Shown here one piece after another: positions 48,436-60,000 of a DNA stretch of 64,000 nucleotides. The notes below the pieces were generated by a model. The model saw nothing but the letters and a program-made list of their open reading frames with translations. It searched no databases and had not been told where the DNA came from. The stretch is from Halichondria panicea. Taxonomy: Eukaryota > Porifera > Demospongiae > Suberitida > Halichondriidae. The translations under genes and the position numbers were made by a program. The stretch's first letter is position 1, and every line of letters starts with the position of its first letter. The DNA is taken from the NCBI RefSeq assembly GCF_963675165.1, contig NC_087387.1, positions 247,001 to 311,000 of the forward strand, read 5' to 3'.

Positions 48436-50477
48436 CAGGGCTACTGTGGATACATGTTCACAGTCAACGATCGTCTTCTCCTGCCTGCCAATCCTTCTAT
48501 AGGGCTACTCCATCACAGGGGCAAGTACTACGCTTTCTCTTGCAAGGAGGCCGCCGATATATTTGCAGAAAATCCTGATGAGTAAGCACACAGTTATAGT
48601 AGTTTGTCATTACAATATATTGCAAGCTGAAATTCTCGAAAGGAAGCAGAAAGTTAGATAAAGCTACTAGGTGTGATAGTCATCATTACAAGTCAATGTA
48701 AATGTAAATGTAAGTGTGCGTGTAGGTTCCTGTCAACAGCAGTGGAGAACAGTAAGAGATCACCAGAGCTCATCCAGCTGCTGGACATGCACACCCACTT
48801 TGCCTCAGGGACACCGGGCATGAAGGTACGCACATGTATGCTCACTATCACGTTTATTAGCAATACAAATCTGTTTTGTACTCTCTTGCATGGCTTCTCT
48901 TTACTATTGTACAGCATGTGATTGAGAGCATTTTTTATGTTTGTTGACATACACAGCACTTTTCTTTAGTAAAGAGGCTTTGAGGTTTGCAAATTTATTT
49001 TACTAGGATTGACGCACCTCTGAGGTTTAAATGCTAAGAGATGGTTTCCCCTAATACATCTTTCACACTGCAGGGTGGACGAGAGCAGTTGATCCATGCT
49101 CCAGTTACCAAGTGTGACACAGGCACTCAAACAGACACACACTTTGTGGAGAGCAATATTGTCAAGTCCTACGAGTGGAACGAATGGGAACTGAGGAGAA
49201 AGGCCATTAAACTGGTTAGTGGATTTCTGTGATAATTAATTTTAGGCAATTTAGGCATGACTGGTTATCTACAGTGTTAGTTAGCACAGTATATACAAGT
49301 TGTCAATACAGCATCAACTGTTTTCGTTCACTAGGTTGGTTATCTACAGTGTTAGTTAGCACAGTATAATTATACAAGTTGTCAATACAGCATCGGCTGT
49401 TTTCGTTCACTAGGTTTTGCCTTTCAGTTTTACCCAAGACAAAACACAAAACAAAGATTCAATCCGAATCACTAAACCAACATAGCACCCCCACAAGCCT
49501 GTAATTCTTACTTTATTGTTTCCTTTCCTCTATATACACAGGCTAACTTGCGTCAGAGAATCACTCATTCCGTGCAAACTGACTTGAGCCACTACAAGAG
49601 AGACAACACAACACAAGTCTATCTGCCAAAGTACGTACAGTACATGTTCCCACTGTCCCCCATGTAATCAATGGACATTGGTTCTCAGGACTAACTTGAA
49701 TTCCGTGGATTCAATTTCAACAATTTTCTGATTTTCTGAAAGCTTAGAAAAGACCTTTCAAATGGTACCATTAATGTTCATTTTTGGGAGATGACTGGAT
49801 TTGCCAATTTTCGGCCAAATACCATGGATTATATATGGTCCAAGGCCGAAAAATGAACAATTCAGTCATCTCCCAAAAATGAACATTAATGGTACCATTT
49901 GAAAGGTCTCTTTCTAAGCTTCCAGAAAATCATTAAAATTGGATCAATTATACCAACTGCTGAAAGATGTTCAACTAAGCACATGTTTGGGGAAATAAGA
50001 TGTAATGATGTTAGTAGCTGCTAGCTAGCTCTGAGCTGCTTGAAAGTTAGTGAAAGTTAGTTTATCCTGGGCACATAAGGGAAATCTGTTCCATCAAACA
50101 TCAAAGTAATAGTGTAATCAAAGCAACCTTACTGTTTTGATAGGTAATTTCAAATGTGTCCTTTGCATCAGGTGTTGACGAAAGCCCTGTTAAAAAAAAC
50201 CATTATAATTATATAGATGATTTTTTATTAGGAAGGTCACTTATCGAGTCTCTTCTGTACAATATTATAACAGTTTTGCTTGATAAGTATTTTGGTCAAT
50301 TTAATGGCTTTTGTTTCTGTGATTTGCAGGGAAGATGTGACTCAGACTAAACGTGAGGAAAGCAGCAGTGTACCCAAACCATCTACCTACATTGTGGGAC
50401 TTAGAGGAAAAGACATTGCCCCCCAAACAGTGGACTTGACTCTTTCTATACACATGCATAACAACATCACTACATAG
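44384..50477 (+). CDS. CFAP206: Cilia- and flagella-associated protein 206
   Basis: Seventeen exons: 44384-44494, 44554-44637, 44729-44819, 44973-45074, 45177-45263, 45339-45497, 45998-46129, 46243-46361, 46413-46532, 46706-46810, 46959-47045, 48191-48295, 48439-48581, 48726-48825, 49074-49214, 49542-49630, 50330-50477; 1923 nt, 640 aa, phases consistent. Conserved CFAP206 blocks are easy to follow: QAESVIKNIIREICLEC near the start, KMQVHFDMNY, LLRSGLGSPTEIAVVREAT, AALQSVFPQAELGTF, TGIRLFNKECGKGGAGIDD, KSKTAVPTS-like SKTAVPTSHVYPLFLSLSQT, SYEWNEWELRRKAIKLANLR and THSVQTDLSHYKRDN, ending VPKPSTYIVGLRGK. Length is close to that of the vertebrate protein (about 620 aa). CFAP206 is an axonemal protein at the base of radial spoke 2 in motile cilia and flagella, which fits a flagellated animal such as a sponge with choanocytes. 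Exon 7 start (45998) is the least certain junction. Intron 11 (1.1 kb) holds a transposon and a large CA array. Confidence 0.93.
45582..45868. mobile_element. MITE subfamily 2 copy in CFAP206 intron 6
   Basis: Reverse-oriented relative of the copy at 1-290: GGCCTAATTTCAACTG, GCTCAAAGTGAGCTCTTTCA, AAAAAAGCGTGGGC, AGAGCTCTTTCTAAGCTTTC and ACCAACGGTTCGCAAGTTAT all have reverse-complement partners there. Non-coding. Confidence 0.75.
47215..47420. mobile_element. Short TA-flanked MITE in CFAP206 intron 11
   Basis: Left end CCGTATAGCGGATAATTTTT is mirrored by the right end AAAATTACCCGCTATACGG. TA stands on both sides (47213-47214 and 47421-47422), as expected for a Tc1/mariner-type target. Inside, AAAAATATTCGTGG and CCACGAATATTTT blocks are also inverted and repeated. 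206 bp, no coding frame. Confidence 0.85.
47630..48178 (+). repeat. Compound (CA)n array with CG-containing variants
   Basis: About 550 bp of CACACA interrupted by ACACCGCACA, CACGCACC and CATACACCAC variants in an irregular higher-order pattern, in intron 11 of CFAP206 and ending just before the acceptor of exon 12 (TATAG at 48190). Long open frames of VCV and THT residues on both strands are by-products of the repeat. Confidence 0.95.
48342..48434 (+). repeat. (CA)n microsatellite at the 3' end of CFAP206 intron 12
   Basis: Nearly pure CA repeat with a short CACCCACCCACC interruption, immediately preceding the CTCCAG acceptor of exon 13. The usual polypyrimidine tract is replaced by the CA repeat, a pattern also seen before exon 9 of the ACBD5-like gene and exon 10 of CFAP206. 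Confidence 0.95.
49263..49416 (+). repeat. Tandem duplication, ~75-bp unit, two copies
   Basis: GGTTATCTACAGTGTTAGTT to TTTTCGTTCACTAGGTT occurs twice in direct succession, with one 4-bp difference (TATATACAAG against TATAATTATACAAG). It is in intron 15 of CFAP206. Confidence 0.9.
49645..49985. mobile_element. MITE family 1 copy in CFAP206 intron 16
   Basis: Starts with the end sequence CCCACTGTCCCCCATGTAAT, continues TAACTTGAATTCCGTGGATT, has a central CCATGGATTATATATGGTCC palindrome and ends near GCTGAAAGATGTTCAACT. The internal arms TCATTTTTGGGAGATGACTG and its inverse are almost perfect. It starts about 15 bp after the exon 16 donor. Confidence 0.85.
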
Positions 50478-50656
50478 CTAGTCATTTTACCAAATTGTGT
50501 ACAATAATTACCAGTCTCATGAATATCATTATACTGCACAACTGTGTGGGCGGGCTGGCTTGCATCCTGTCAGTCAATGTTGCATGAATCTAGAACTTTT
50601 ATAGTATAGCTACATGTAAATAGTAGTAAACAACATTCTCTAGATCATTAGCTACA

Positions 50657-53605
50657 ATGAAGTATCCTTGGCCTGTGTTTCAAGGTGTGCTTGTTCTGAC
50701 GATACTCTTCAGTACTGAAGCTGTGAGACAATGCACTGATGTGAGCTCATTCAGTCAAAGTTTTAATGCCAGTGGAGCAGCACAATTCAACAGTACCCGG
50801 ACCCATGCTCCTGAAGCGATATTCCGTACTACAGACAGAAGCATCTCAGGGGCAAGAATACGTGGCATACAAGACAAAAGAAATGCTGATTTTGTAGTAG
50901 GAGGTCTGTTTCCAGTGCACAGTGACAGGAATGGTATCAATTGTGGCCAGCTACGAACACAGGGGGGAGTCGATCGTGTGGAAGCAATGCTCTTTGCATT
51001 GGACAGTGTTAATGCTGACCCGTGTCTCTTACCAAATATTACCCTCGGTTACGACATCAGAGACACTTGTTTTGTGGAGCAAATTGGGTTAGATGAAGCT
51101 GCTGATTTGATTCTCACAGGAACTCACTCTGGTGTGGAGACTGGGTGCTCTGCAGTAGGGAATCAAGATTTAGCGGAAAACAGTACAAATGAAGCAGTGC
51201 CATTCACAATTGGACTAGTTGGAGCAGCCTCCAGCCCAGTGTCCATTTCTATCGCCAGTCTAAGTCGTTTGTTTAATATGCCACAGATAAGCTACAGCTC
51301 TACATCGGCTACTCTTAGCAATCGCGAACGGTACACATATTTTTATCGTACCGTGCCTTCAGATGTAATGGAAGGACGAGCAATTATTGACCTGCTGCAG
51401 CATTTTGATTGGACGTTCATATCCACTATTTTTTCTCGGAACAGTTACGGACAGTCTGGGATTGATGACCTACACATGTTAGCAACTGAAAACGGAATAT
51501 GCATTGATATAAATGAAGGAATTGAAGAGAATTTCAATGAAGTACAGTACAGACAACTAGTCGATAAGTTATTGAGGTCAACGGCAAATGTCGTTGTATT
51601 CTACGCTACTGAACAGCATGTTCGAGGCCTATTTGATCAACTAGCAAACATTACACAGCCGAGACACTTCACCTGGATAGCTACGAGTGCGTGGGCGCAA
51701 CTAGCCGCCAGCTCGCAATCGCTCGAATCTTCGATTGTGTCTGGCCTATTTGGAATAATTCCCTCTTTTGAATCTCTACGTTACTTTCAAGACTACTACT
51801 CAGGTCTTACTCCTACAAAAAATCCCCGCAATCCTTGGTTTCAAGAATACTTTCAAAGTGTATTCAATTGTTCTGGAAACTGTGAGAATGAAACCAACAC
51901 GTCACTTTCTGAAACTGAACAGGAATATTCTATACCCTTAGTGATCGATGCTGTCTATACATATGCACATGCCCTCGAGAACTATCTGAATGAAAATTGT
52001 GAGTCACCTCTAGTTTGGAATCGTACTGAACAGAGTTGCAATGGTCAAAAATATGATTTGAATGGCTCTAGTAGTTTACTACAGTACATAGCACAAGTGA
52101 ATTTTACAAGCCCAACTGGGAATAACATTATGTTCAACGAGCAAGGCAGTGTGAACGCTTTGTACCAGATAATAAACTATCAGGCAGCAATAAGACACAA
52201 CAGTGACGGCTTTAAAACAACAAAGTATCATTTCCAGAGTATTGGATTATGGGACGGCTCAGTAAACAGATCGTTATCACTGAAAATAAACGCAGCAATT
52301 CCGGTGCAATATGGAATTAATGCAACAGGAGAGCTCATTTCCGGACCAATTCTTTCCGAGTGCAGCAACTGCGCTCCCGGTCAATACTTGAGGACTGTCG
52401 ATGATTCATGCTGTGGTCTCTGTGATCAATGTTTGGGCGAACTGTTCTCCAATAGTACAAGGAGTACGGAATGTTTAAACTGTTCAGTGTACGGTGAGAT
52501 GTGGGGGGATAATCCAACTGTCGGTAGTACAAGCTGTGTGAGCATACCAAACGAGTATTTGCAATTCAGTCATCCGTTTTCTATTATAATTTCGATTGGG
52601 TCGGTGGCTGGTTTGATTGTGCTGATAGTTGCTATAGTAGCGTTAGCTATCCACTGGAAATCTCCTGTTGTCATAGCCTCTAGCCGCGAATCAGTTGTAC
52701 TTGTATTGATTGGAGCTGGAAGTAGCTTTGGATCAAGTTTCATATACCTTTCACCACCATCCATAACTATCTGTACTCTACAACGAATTTTACTCTGGTT
52801 CAGTTTCTCTCTTATGTATGGTTCCCTGCTGATCAAAGTGATTAGAATTGCTCGCATATTTGTGTTCCAAAAATCATCACTGAAGAAGTTGGTGTGTGTG
52901 CAAACTCATCATCAAGTAATTTTCTCTCTACTTCTAGTAGCCGGTCAAATGGTTATTGTACTTCTTTCCCTGGTAATTGTAAATCCTCGTGTTTTACGAA
53001 AGCTTCAATTGAGCGAAACGAATGCCAACTCCCTCCCCGAAATTGTGGTAACTTGTCAACCAGAGCCACTTTTGGGTCTGCTAGCCTCCGTTTTATACGA
53101 GGCTGGTCTAATTCTCATTACTGTAGTAATGGGAACCATTACATTTAAGAGTCCCGCTAACTTCAACGAATCGAAATCAACCTGCGTGTCTGCGTACATT
53201 CTACTAATAATTTGGACAATGTTTTTCGTCTCCTACACTTTCACACTCGAGTCTTTACCACAACTTCAAAACGCTTTCATTGCCCTCACAAACACCCTCG
53301 GGGCGTACACTATTCTAGGAATTGTTATCGGGCCGAGAATTTTTATAGTTCTCTTCTGGAAGGAAAGAAATTCGAAGCACTTTAGCAGACGAGCAACTGA
53401 AGGAGATGTTTGTGCTTCTAGAGATAACATGTCATCTATTTCCGGAGGGATGACACTCGATACGGAGATTAATACAGAGGCTAATGGCCGCCATCACGAT
53501 CAGATAGCTCCACCATTGTCTAACATCAACGATGTACAAGAAACAGTTGCAAACGTGACAGTCAAAGTGACTAACAATCAAGACATTCCCACTGCAACAA
53601 CTTAG
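50657..53605 (+). CDS. Intronless class C GPCR, metabotropic glutamate receptor-like
   Basis: One open frame of 982 aa. A signal peptide (VLVLTILFSTEAV) is followed by a bilobed ligand-binding domain (about residues 75-510; DFVVGGLFPVHS, GAASSPVSISIASLSRLFN, PQISYSSTSATLS). Then comes a cysteine-rich linker of the NCD3G type (about 570-635; CSNCAPGQYLRTVDDSCCGL and CLNCSVYGEMW) and a seven-helix 7tm_3 domain (about 640-897), then a tail of about 85 residues. The linker places it with mGluR/CaSR-type receptors rather than GABA-B receptors, which lack it. Of the residues that bind the amino-acid backbone in mGluRs, the Ser (ASS), Thr (SST), Asp (VPSD) and Tyr (SYGQSG) equivalents are present. 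The position aligned with the second-lobe Asp appears to be Ala (ATSAWAQ). The ATG is 180 bp after the CFAP206 stop, same strand. Absence of introns in an intron-rich neighbourhood suggests a retrocopy or intron loss. Ligand unknown. Confidence 0.92.
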   Translation: MKYPWPVFQGVLVLTILFSTEAVRQCTDVSSFSQSFNASGAAQFNSTRTHAPEAIFRTTDRSISGARIRGIQDKRNADFVVGGLFPVHSDRNGINCGQLRTQGGVDRVEAMLFALDSVNADPCLLPNITLGYDIRDTCFVEQIGLDEAADLILTGTHSGVETGCSAVGNQDLAENSTNEAVPFTIGLVGAASSPVSISIASLSRLFNMPQISYSSTSATLSNRERYTYFYRTVPSDVMEGRAIIDLLQHFDWTFISTIFSRNSYGQSGIDDLHMLATENGICIDINEGIEENFNEVQYRQLVDKLLRSTANVVVFYATEQHVRGLFDQLANITQPRHFTWIATSAWAQLAASSQSLESSIVSGLFGIIPSFESLRYFQDYYSGLTPTKNPRNPWFQEYFQSVFNCSGNCENETNTSLSETEQEYSIPLVIDAVYTYAHALENYLNENCESPLVWNRTEQSCNGQKYDLNGSSSLLQYIAQVNFTSPTGNNIMFNEQGSVNALYQIINYQAAIRHNSDGFKTTKYHFQSIGLWDGSVNRSLSLKINAAIPVQYGINATGELISGPILSECSNCAPGQYLRTVDDSCCGLCDQCLGELFSNSTRSTECLNCSVYGEMWGDNPTVGSTSCVSIPNEYLQFSHPFSIIISIGSVAGLIVLIVAIVALAIHWKSPVVIASSRESVVLVLIGAGSSFGSSFIYLSPPSITICTLQRILLWFSFSLMYGSLLIKVIRIARIFVFQKSSLKKLVCVQTHHQVIFSLLLVAGQMVIVLLSLVIVNPRVLRKLQLSETNANSLPEIVVTCQPEPLLGLLASVLYEAGLILITVVMGTITFKSPANFNESKSTCVSAYILLIIWTMFFVSYTFTLESLPQLQNAFIALTNTLGAYTILGIVIGPRIFIVLFWKERNSKHFSRRATEGDVCASRDNMSSISGGMTLDTEINTEANGRHHDQIAPPLSNINDVQETVANVTVKVTNNQDIPTATT

Positions 53606-54042
53606 ATACAGAACCACATATTATTATACCTAAGAAACCATAATTTATGTGCATGCTGCCTTTTATACACTGTATATAATTATAATATATATATGTACAT
53701 TGATTAGCAGTAATCAGATTTTATACATACCATGCAAATTACACTTCGTATGAGCCCACTACATAATGTTTGTTGCAATCATATTCATCGATTATTATTT
53801 TAATAACTATTCTTCATCATGTGTATAATATACTTGTAATGTTATTGAACAGTAAAGTTATTTGCACAAAACTATAATCATCGTCATGTACGGTTAAAAT
53901 ACTAACAAAAAAACAGTGTTAAAAAAATACTGAGATCAGTATGATGATCACTACTGGGAAAAAAGGGCCCAAGAATAGGCTGAGGTAAAGTGCATAGTGG
54001 TTTGTAAAGTGTACAAAATAAATAGACAAGGAAAGTGCTCTA
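53606..54042. other. Convergent 3' region of GPCR and Sema-FN3 genes
   Basis: 437 bp of AT-rich sequence between two facing stop codons. TATAATTATAATATATATAT near 53673 is a simple AT stretch. On the minus strand, just left of the 54045 stop, TTTATT at about 54017-54022 reads as AATAAA-like context (plus strand reads AAAATAAATAGA), so the polyadenylation signals are ambiguous. No gene is seen. Confidence 0.4.
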
Positions 54043-57000
54043 CTATGAAGAAGTGCTGCCATTTCTTAACATAGGTGCTTGGGATGAAGTCGATTGCATG
54101 CTAAATGTTTTATTGTAAGGAGGTTTTTTGTCCTTCGAGAAATCTTCAACTCTGTTTTCTTCCCGTTTGTCTTTGTACTCTTTAAGTGGTGTCCATCCAT
54201 TGTAACAAATAACGAGCACGAAAACCACACCCAGAATGATGCTTGTTAATACAGCGAGAGACGCAATCACGGCAACTATGATCAGATTAGAACATGTTTC
54301 AATATTCCCACCGTTACCGTTTTGAAGTCCGAAAGTTGCTCCGTCAGTTGTAAAGAAAGTGGCCCATGCTCCTGCTTGCATGCTTGTTAGGGCACGAACA
54401 CACACAAGTACTGTTTTCGAGTCTTCCAAATCCAAATTAGATAAATTTGAAGTTTTGTACTGTGTCATGGAACTGTCGACGAAAACTCGAATAGCTGATT
54501 TGATATTTGGATCAGAACAAACGGTATTGGCAGGCGATGGTGACCAATGTATTTCATACTGAGTTAATTTTCCATTGGGCTCTTCAGGGGGTCCCCAGTT
54601 GATTGTCATCTCCATTACACCAGCTAAATTGGTGTTGATTATAGGCTTCAGGCTTCTTGGTTCAGTTGGTACTCCAGATATGGTATTGAATACAAAGGGA
54701 ACACCATACACACCGGTAGTGTTAGTTGTTAGCTCTGTCACTCTTATAGCTACAGCGTATTGCGATTCTGCACAGAGATTGGTGAACACATACGAGCGAG
54801 CTCTGATATCTGAGAAGACATTGTTCTCTTGAATGTTGGGGCAGGAGCTCGTGATTTGGAGGGTATAAGATACAGAACCTTCGACTTCATTGGGAGGCAG
54901 AGTCCATTGGATAGCGGCTGAACAGCAGTCCACGTTTGTCGGGGTTATGGTCTCAGGGGGAGACGGGGTGGTCTGCAAAGAGAGAGGAAATAACATTGGT
55001 AAAGTTTAAATCAAATGTCAATTTCTATTGTACATGTATGCTTTGCCTAAAGCAATCTATACAACATTCCAATGTACAACAGGACATACCATACGAAGTA
55101 CTTGCTAATGTACATTCTATTGTGTATTGTGCGCACTGCACTCACTGTTTCTGTATTGAAGCTGATGACATCACAGTATTCTCCACATTGATTCCCATTG
55201 CAGAACCTCAGCATAAACTCATAAGAAGCATCTCTTTCCACAGTTACATAAACAATATTGGGACTATCAATCGTAAAATCCTGAGAGTCGCTCGTAGGCA
55301 TGCCAGTAGAACTGACTACAGTGTACTCAACCTGCAGTCCAGTCAGTGTGAAGGGGTAGGTCACAGTGAAGCTTATTGATGCATTACTACCCGTGTTTCC
55401 AGTAAAGAAGCATCTAGGTTTAGTAGGAACTATAGCCGGTCGAACAATACTCACACGAGGAGAGAACTCGCTGCTGGCCACAGAATTGACAGCTTGTACC
55501 ATAGCAGCACACCACGTGGTACCAGGAGCAGAAGACGTATTGAAAGTGAAAGATGTAGCGGGTGCAGTAATATTTCCTGTGAAGTCCATGTCATTGCAAC
55601 GAAGACGTGCAAGATAGCTTGTAACCGATGGATCGGGCGCCATCCAGCTGAATATCACATCATTATTAGATACAACGAGCATTGGATCTGTGGGCGGGCC
55701 AGGTGGTAAGGAGAGTGTAGGCCGTGATAGGCTCATTGCACCGCCCACTGCACCACTCGGGGCCGTTGCAGATACAGTCACAGTGTACACAATCGAAGGT
55801 TGAAGTCCGGTAATACTAAACACAGTTTTTTGATTCACAATTCCACTGCCATCATTAGGACTCCATGCTACATTATACACTAGTCCAGGCCTTTCGTAGT
55901 TACTTGGCTCCTCCCATGTGACATACAGTGTCGATGAACTAACTGCTTTAATAGCGAGACTTTGTACAGTTAGAGGAGTGGTGTCAGTTGTTTGGCCGCA
56001 CACCTCAGTACCAAAGCCGAGAGTGGTGTCAGTACACGAAGCTCCTCCTACGTGGCGTGCCTGTATAGTAGCACAGCAGGTGGTGAGAGGAGGGAGACTA
56101 GTGACCGTGTGGCTAGTGGTAGTGGTAGTAGTGTTGGTAGTGGGGCCAGTGTTTTGACTATTGGTAGGAATGTAGCAGTCCACAACCACCTGTAATAAAG
56201 AGAGAGTTGTGCTAGTAACACTACATGACTGTATATACCAGCCACATACACTATAGTATTACTGGTACAGCCGAAACTTTAAAGCTTAGTACATACGTAC
56301 ACATAATTTATGGCATGTATTATTATAGTGTACTTGAGACATACGTAGAATGTTGGTAATGCCCACCTGATATTGGAGGTTGTTAGGGTCTCCATTTGGT
56401 AGCTGGGGAGCATCCCAATTGAACGTCAGCATACTGGGGGACGAGGAGGAGAAGGAGTGGTTGTCCACTGAACCTGGGGGCTCACACAACGTCCTCACAA
56501 CCAGAGCAGTGGATGGTGGACCCTCACCTGAGCAAGTAGAGACACATGCAAGTATCACCATCAGAGAGGGGAACACGTATCCTTTATAATCATAATAGTT
56601 AGTTTCTACTGGGAGAAGGAGGTGACTAATAGGGAGCATAAAAATTATGTATTTAGTACCACAAAAGCTTTTTCGTTTTGACGTAGAATCAAATTATGAC
56701 CTCTCAAAGATAGCTACACTAGCCCATCTCAAAGGTAATGCTCCAAAGGCTAACTGACCTGCTCCAGTGCATGCCTCCACAGTGAAGCTGTACTCTGTGT
56801 AAGGGATTAGACCATCCACTGTATAGGTTGTGCTTGTCTGGAAGACACATGATCTCTCCTGCAGTGGACAGTTAGTTGGTACAGTAATTTAACTTGTTGC
56901 ATGATCACTATACAAAGCTTCACTTCAAAATGTAAACAAGGGCAGGTCAACTTTGTGCCGCTATCTCTAAGAATTCTCCACTCCCCCATGCATTATACAA

Positions 57001-60000
57001 CGTACCACCGATCCATTGACATTGATGGCATAGCCGCTGATAACTCCATTGGTCTCAGTTGGCGGAGACCATGACAACATGACTGAGTCACTGGTAATAA
57101 GTGTAGCCATTAGTCCGCTAATTACACCAGGGACAGCCTCGAGTAACAAGATGTCACGTATAGAGGAGACAGCACTACCCTCGCTGTTTATAACATTCAC
57201 TCTGCAAAGAGGGAGTGGCCAGGGCGTGGTGAATGATGGTATGTAATCAGTACTCATTTATAGCCAAGATTATACTGTGCATACCTAAAAATTACCTCGT
57301 GATATGCCTCAATCACTACACACTCCCCCAGGTATACATTAATAATTACACATGTAATGTATGTAGCTAAGAAACCTAGCTGGTCCAACTAATACTTAGA
57401 GGACATGCATTCAACAGAAATTCCGGAAAGTTTATGCACTGAACACGACTGGTTGGGTACCTGTAATAAAAAGTGGAGCCTGGTGTTTGCCCAAGCACAT
57501 CCAAGCAGTTGTCAGTGGTCAAGTTCGTCTCATTACTCGTGCTACCAAGGGACACGGTAGTGCCGTAGCTCACCTGTACGAGAGTGGGGGTCAAAGTTCA
57601 GGTAGTACACACTCCTATAGTGGCTATAATTATACAGTTTGTATATATTATGTTACCTACGCATGTATAATTATGGGTGCTATAATAATAACACAGAACA
57701 TCTCCAAGTACGCATAATAATTAATTTTCTTACTGAGAATCTGTAGTTCCTGAATAGATCAGTGAATGTATTCAGTTGAAGGCACACTGTAACAGAGTTC
57801 TGAGTAGCCACGGCTGATATTTCACTTGTGTTTACTGGGGCCGGTACTAATGGGGACAAGAGGGGTATACATGCAATCAAAGGCAAACGTCAGCTGCAAT
57901 ACATGTACCCTCTCATGTATACGTAGATCATGCATACGTAGATCATACAATATTTTGGTAATTATGTGCTATATTGGAGAATAATATTAAAATCGTCCGA
58001 AAATAAAAGCTAGATTCGTAATTTGTACAGTACATAGTTGGCTTACATCCGACTCCAGTTGTAATGAATCCCTTGAAGATAGCATTGGGACCACTAGCAC
58101 CTCCGCCCATTATTGTCCCGTTTATTATACATTCGTAATTTTGTAGGCCAAGCCCACCGCTGAATCGTGCACATGCTGGAGGCAACAAAGAAAGCAAGAT
58201 TAACTCACAAAACAGGTCGAAAAATGCCACAATATATAATAATTATTATTATATACATTATGTACAGCTGCTGTTTCGGTCTTCCCTGCATTACAACACT
58301 TGTTGTATATATACTGCACAGTGTAGACACGTACCAGGTTCATCACTCAGTGTTTGCTCATCACTCAGTGTTTGCCCGCTCATACAATCTGCTATTGAGA
58401 GATCATTATTACTGGAGGAGAAGGTCACGGAAGTCACCAGACGGTTACACTGGACAGTGCATTGAAACTCAGGGGAAGTGAGAGGAGTGGCCGTAACAGA
58501 GCAGGAGGGAGTGTCTGTGGGGGGTAGGTCAAGGGGGGGGTATACATGTAGGTCAATGGGGGGGGTGGTATGATGGAAGGGGGTATACATGTAGGTCAAT
58601 GGGGGGGTATAATGGAGGGGGGTATACATGTAGGTCAATGGGGGTGGTATGATGGAGGAGGATATACATGTAGGTCAATGGGGGGGGTGGTATGATGGAG
58701 GGGGGTATACATGTAGGTCAATGGGGGGGGTGGTATGATGGAGGGGGGTATACATGTAGGTCAATGGGGGGGGTATGATGGAGGGGGGTATACATGTAGG
58801 TCAATACACATTTTAAATATTGATTTAGTAGCTCAGAGGTGTGGCCTAGTTTGGTGGTATGATTACTCAACGCAACTCACTTGTACAGTCAGGAGCAATG
58901 CCGTCGTGGATATCTTGCCAAATACTGTGAAGAGAGAACAGGAGCTATAAACATACAATGAATGAGCCATGCAGCCATACAAGCCACTAACTAATACGAA
59001 CAGAGTCAAATATAACTATCTAATTGCAATCTTCGTACAGCAACTGTAAAGCATTATGTAAGTAGTTGTGTTCAATAAAAAGAGGTATATACACCGTACA
59101 TAGCTACACTGTATGGTACTACATGTACATGTAATGCGTACTCTTGTGGGACTGTGCCGGTGGCTGATCCCACGGCAGACAGTGGGTTCCTCTCACACGC
59201 ATTGTTACCAGCATGCCACACGCAGTGCGGGTCACGTGCACCCACACAAGTGCTGGAGGACAAAGAGTTAAAACACGTAATCAATTAACCAAGTCAATCA
59301 ATACAGCAATGCAAAGAGCTACGAGTTGTGCTCACTACGAGTTGTGCTCACTACGACTGGACGCATTTGTTCAAACAAACGATAGTATTTTATTTAGACA
59401 TTTTCTCTTCTTATGTACCTGCAGTTTGTGAATCTGGAGCACCTCTCAATTGGTAGTTGGTATACTTCCGATATGGTACTAACGAATATCTTCTTCTCTG
59501 AGCCCACTTCCTCAATACGTAATGCTTGAATCTTTTCAGAGCTGTCTCCACTTCCCAACTGTTGTGTGTGTGTGGCGTGTGTGTGTGAGGGGGCGGGTGT
59601 GGGTGTGTAGGGAGTGGAGGTATGTGTATGGCTCTCAGGAAGACTTCAGCTGACGAGACTCCCTCGGGCTAAATAGACTACTACTACTATACATGTGTAT
59701 ATGTGAGATATGCTCTAGTTTTGCACACAAGCAGATCTAGATTTAAAGCCCTACAATGTACCATACAGTGCATGTACACTCACACTGATGATCTCAGAGT
59801 ACACTGGGGTCGTCTGACCAGCCGTTACAGTCGCAAACACAACCTTCATCACTTTCATGTCATCTGCAAAGGAGGGGGCATAAGTTATACATGTACCCGG
59901 CCCACTGTCTCTCGTGTAATCAATGGTTTGGGGATTCTTTCAGCTGCCATAACTTGAATTCCGTGGATCCAACTTCAACGATTTTATGATTTTCTAAAAG

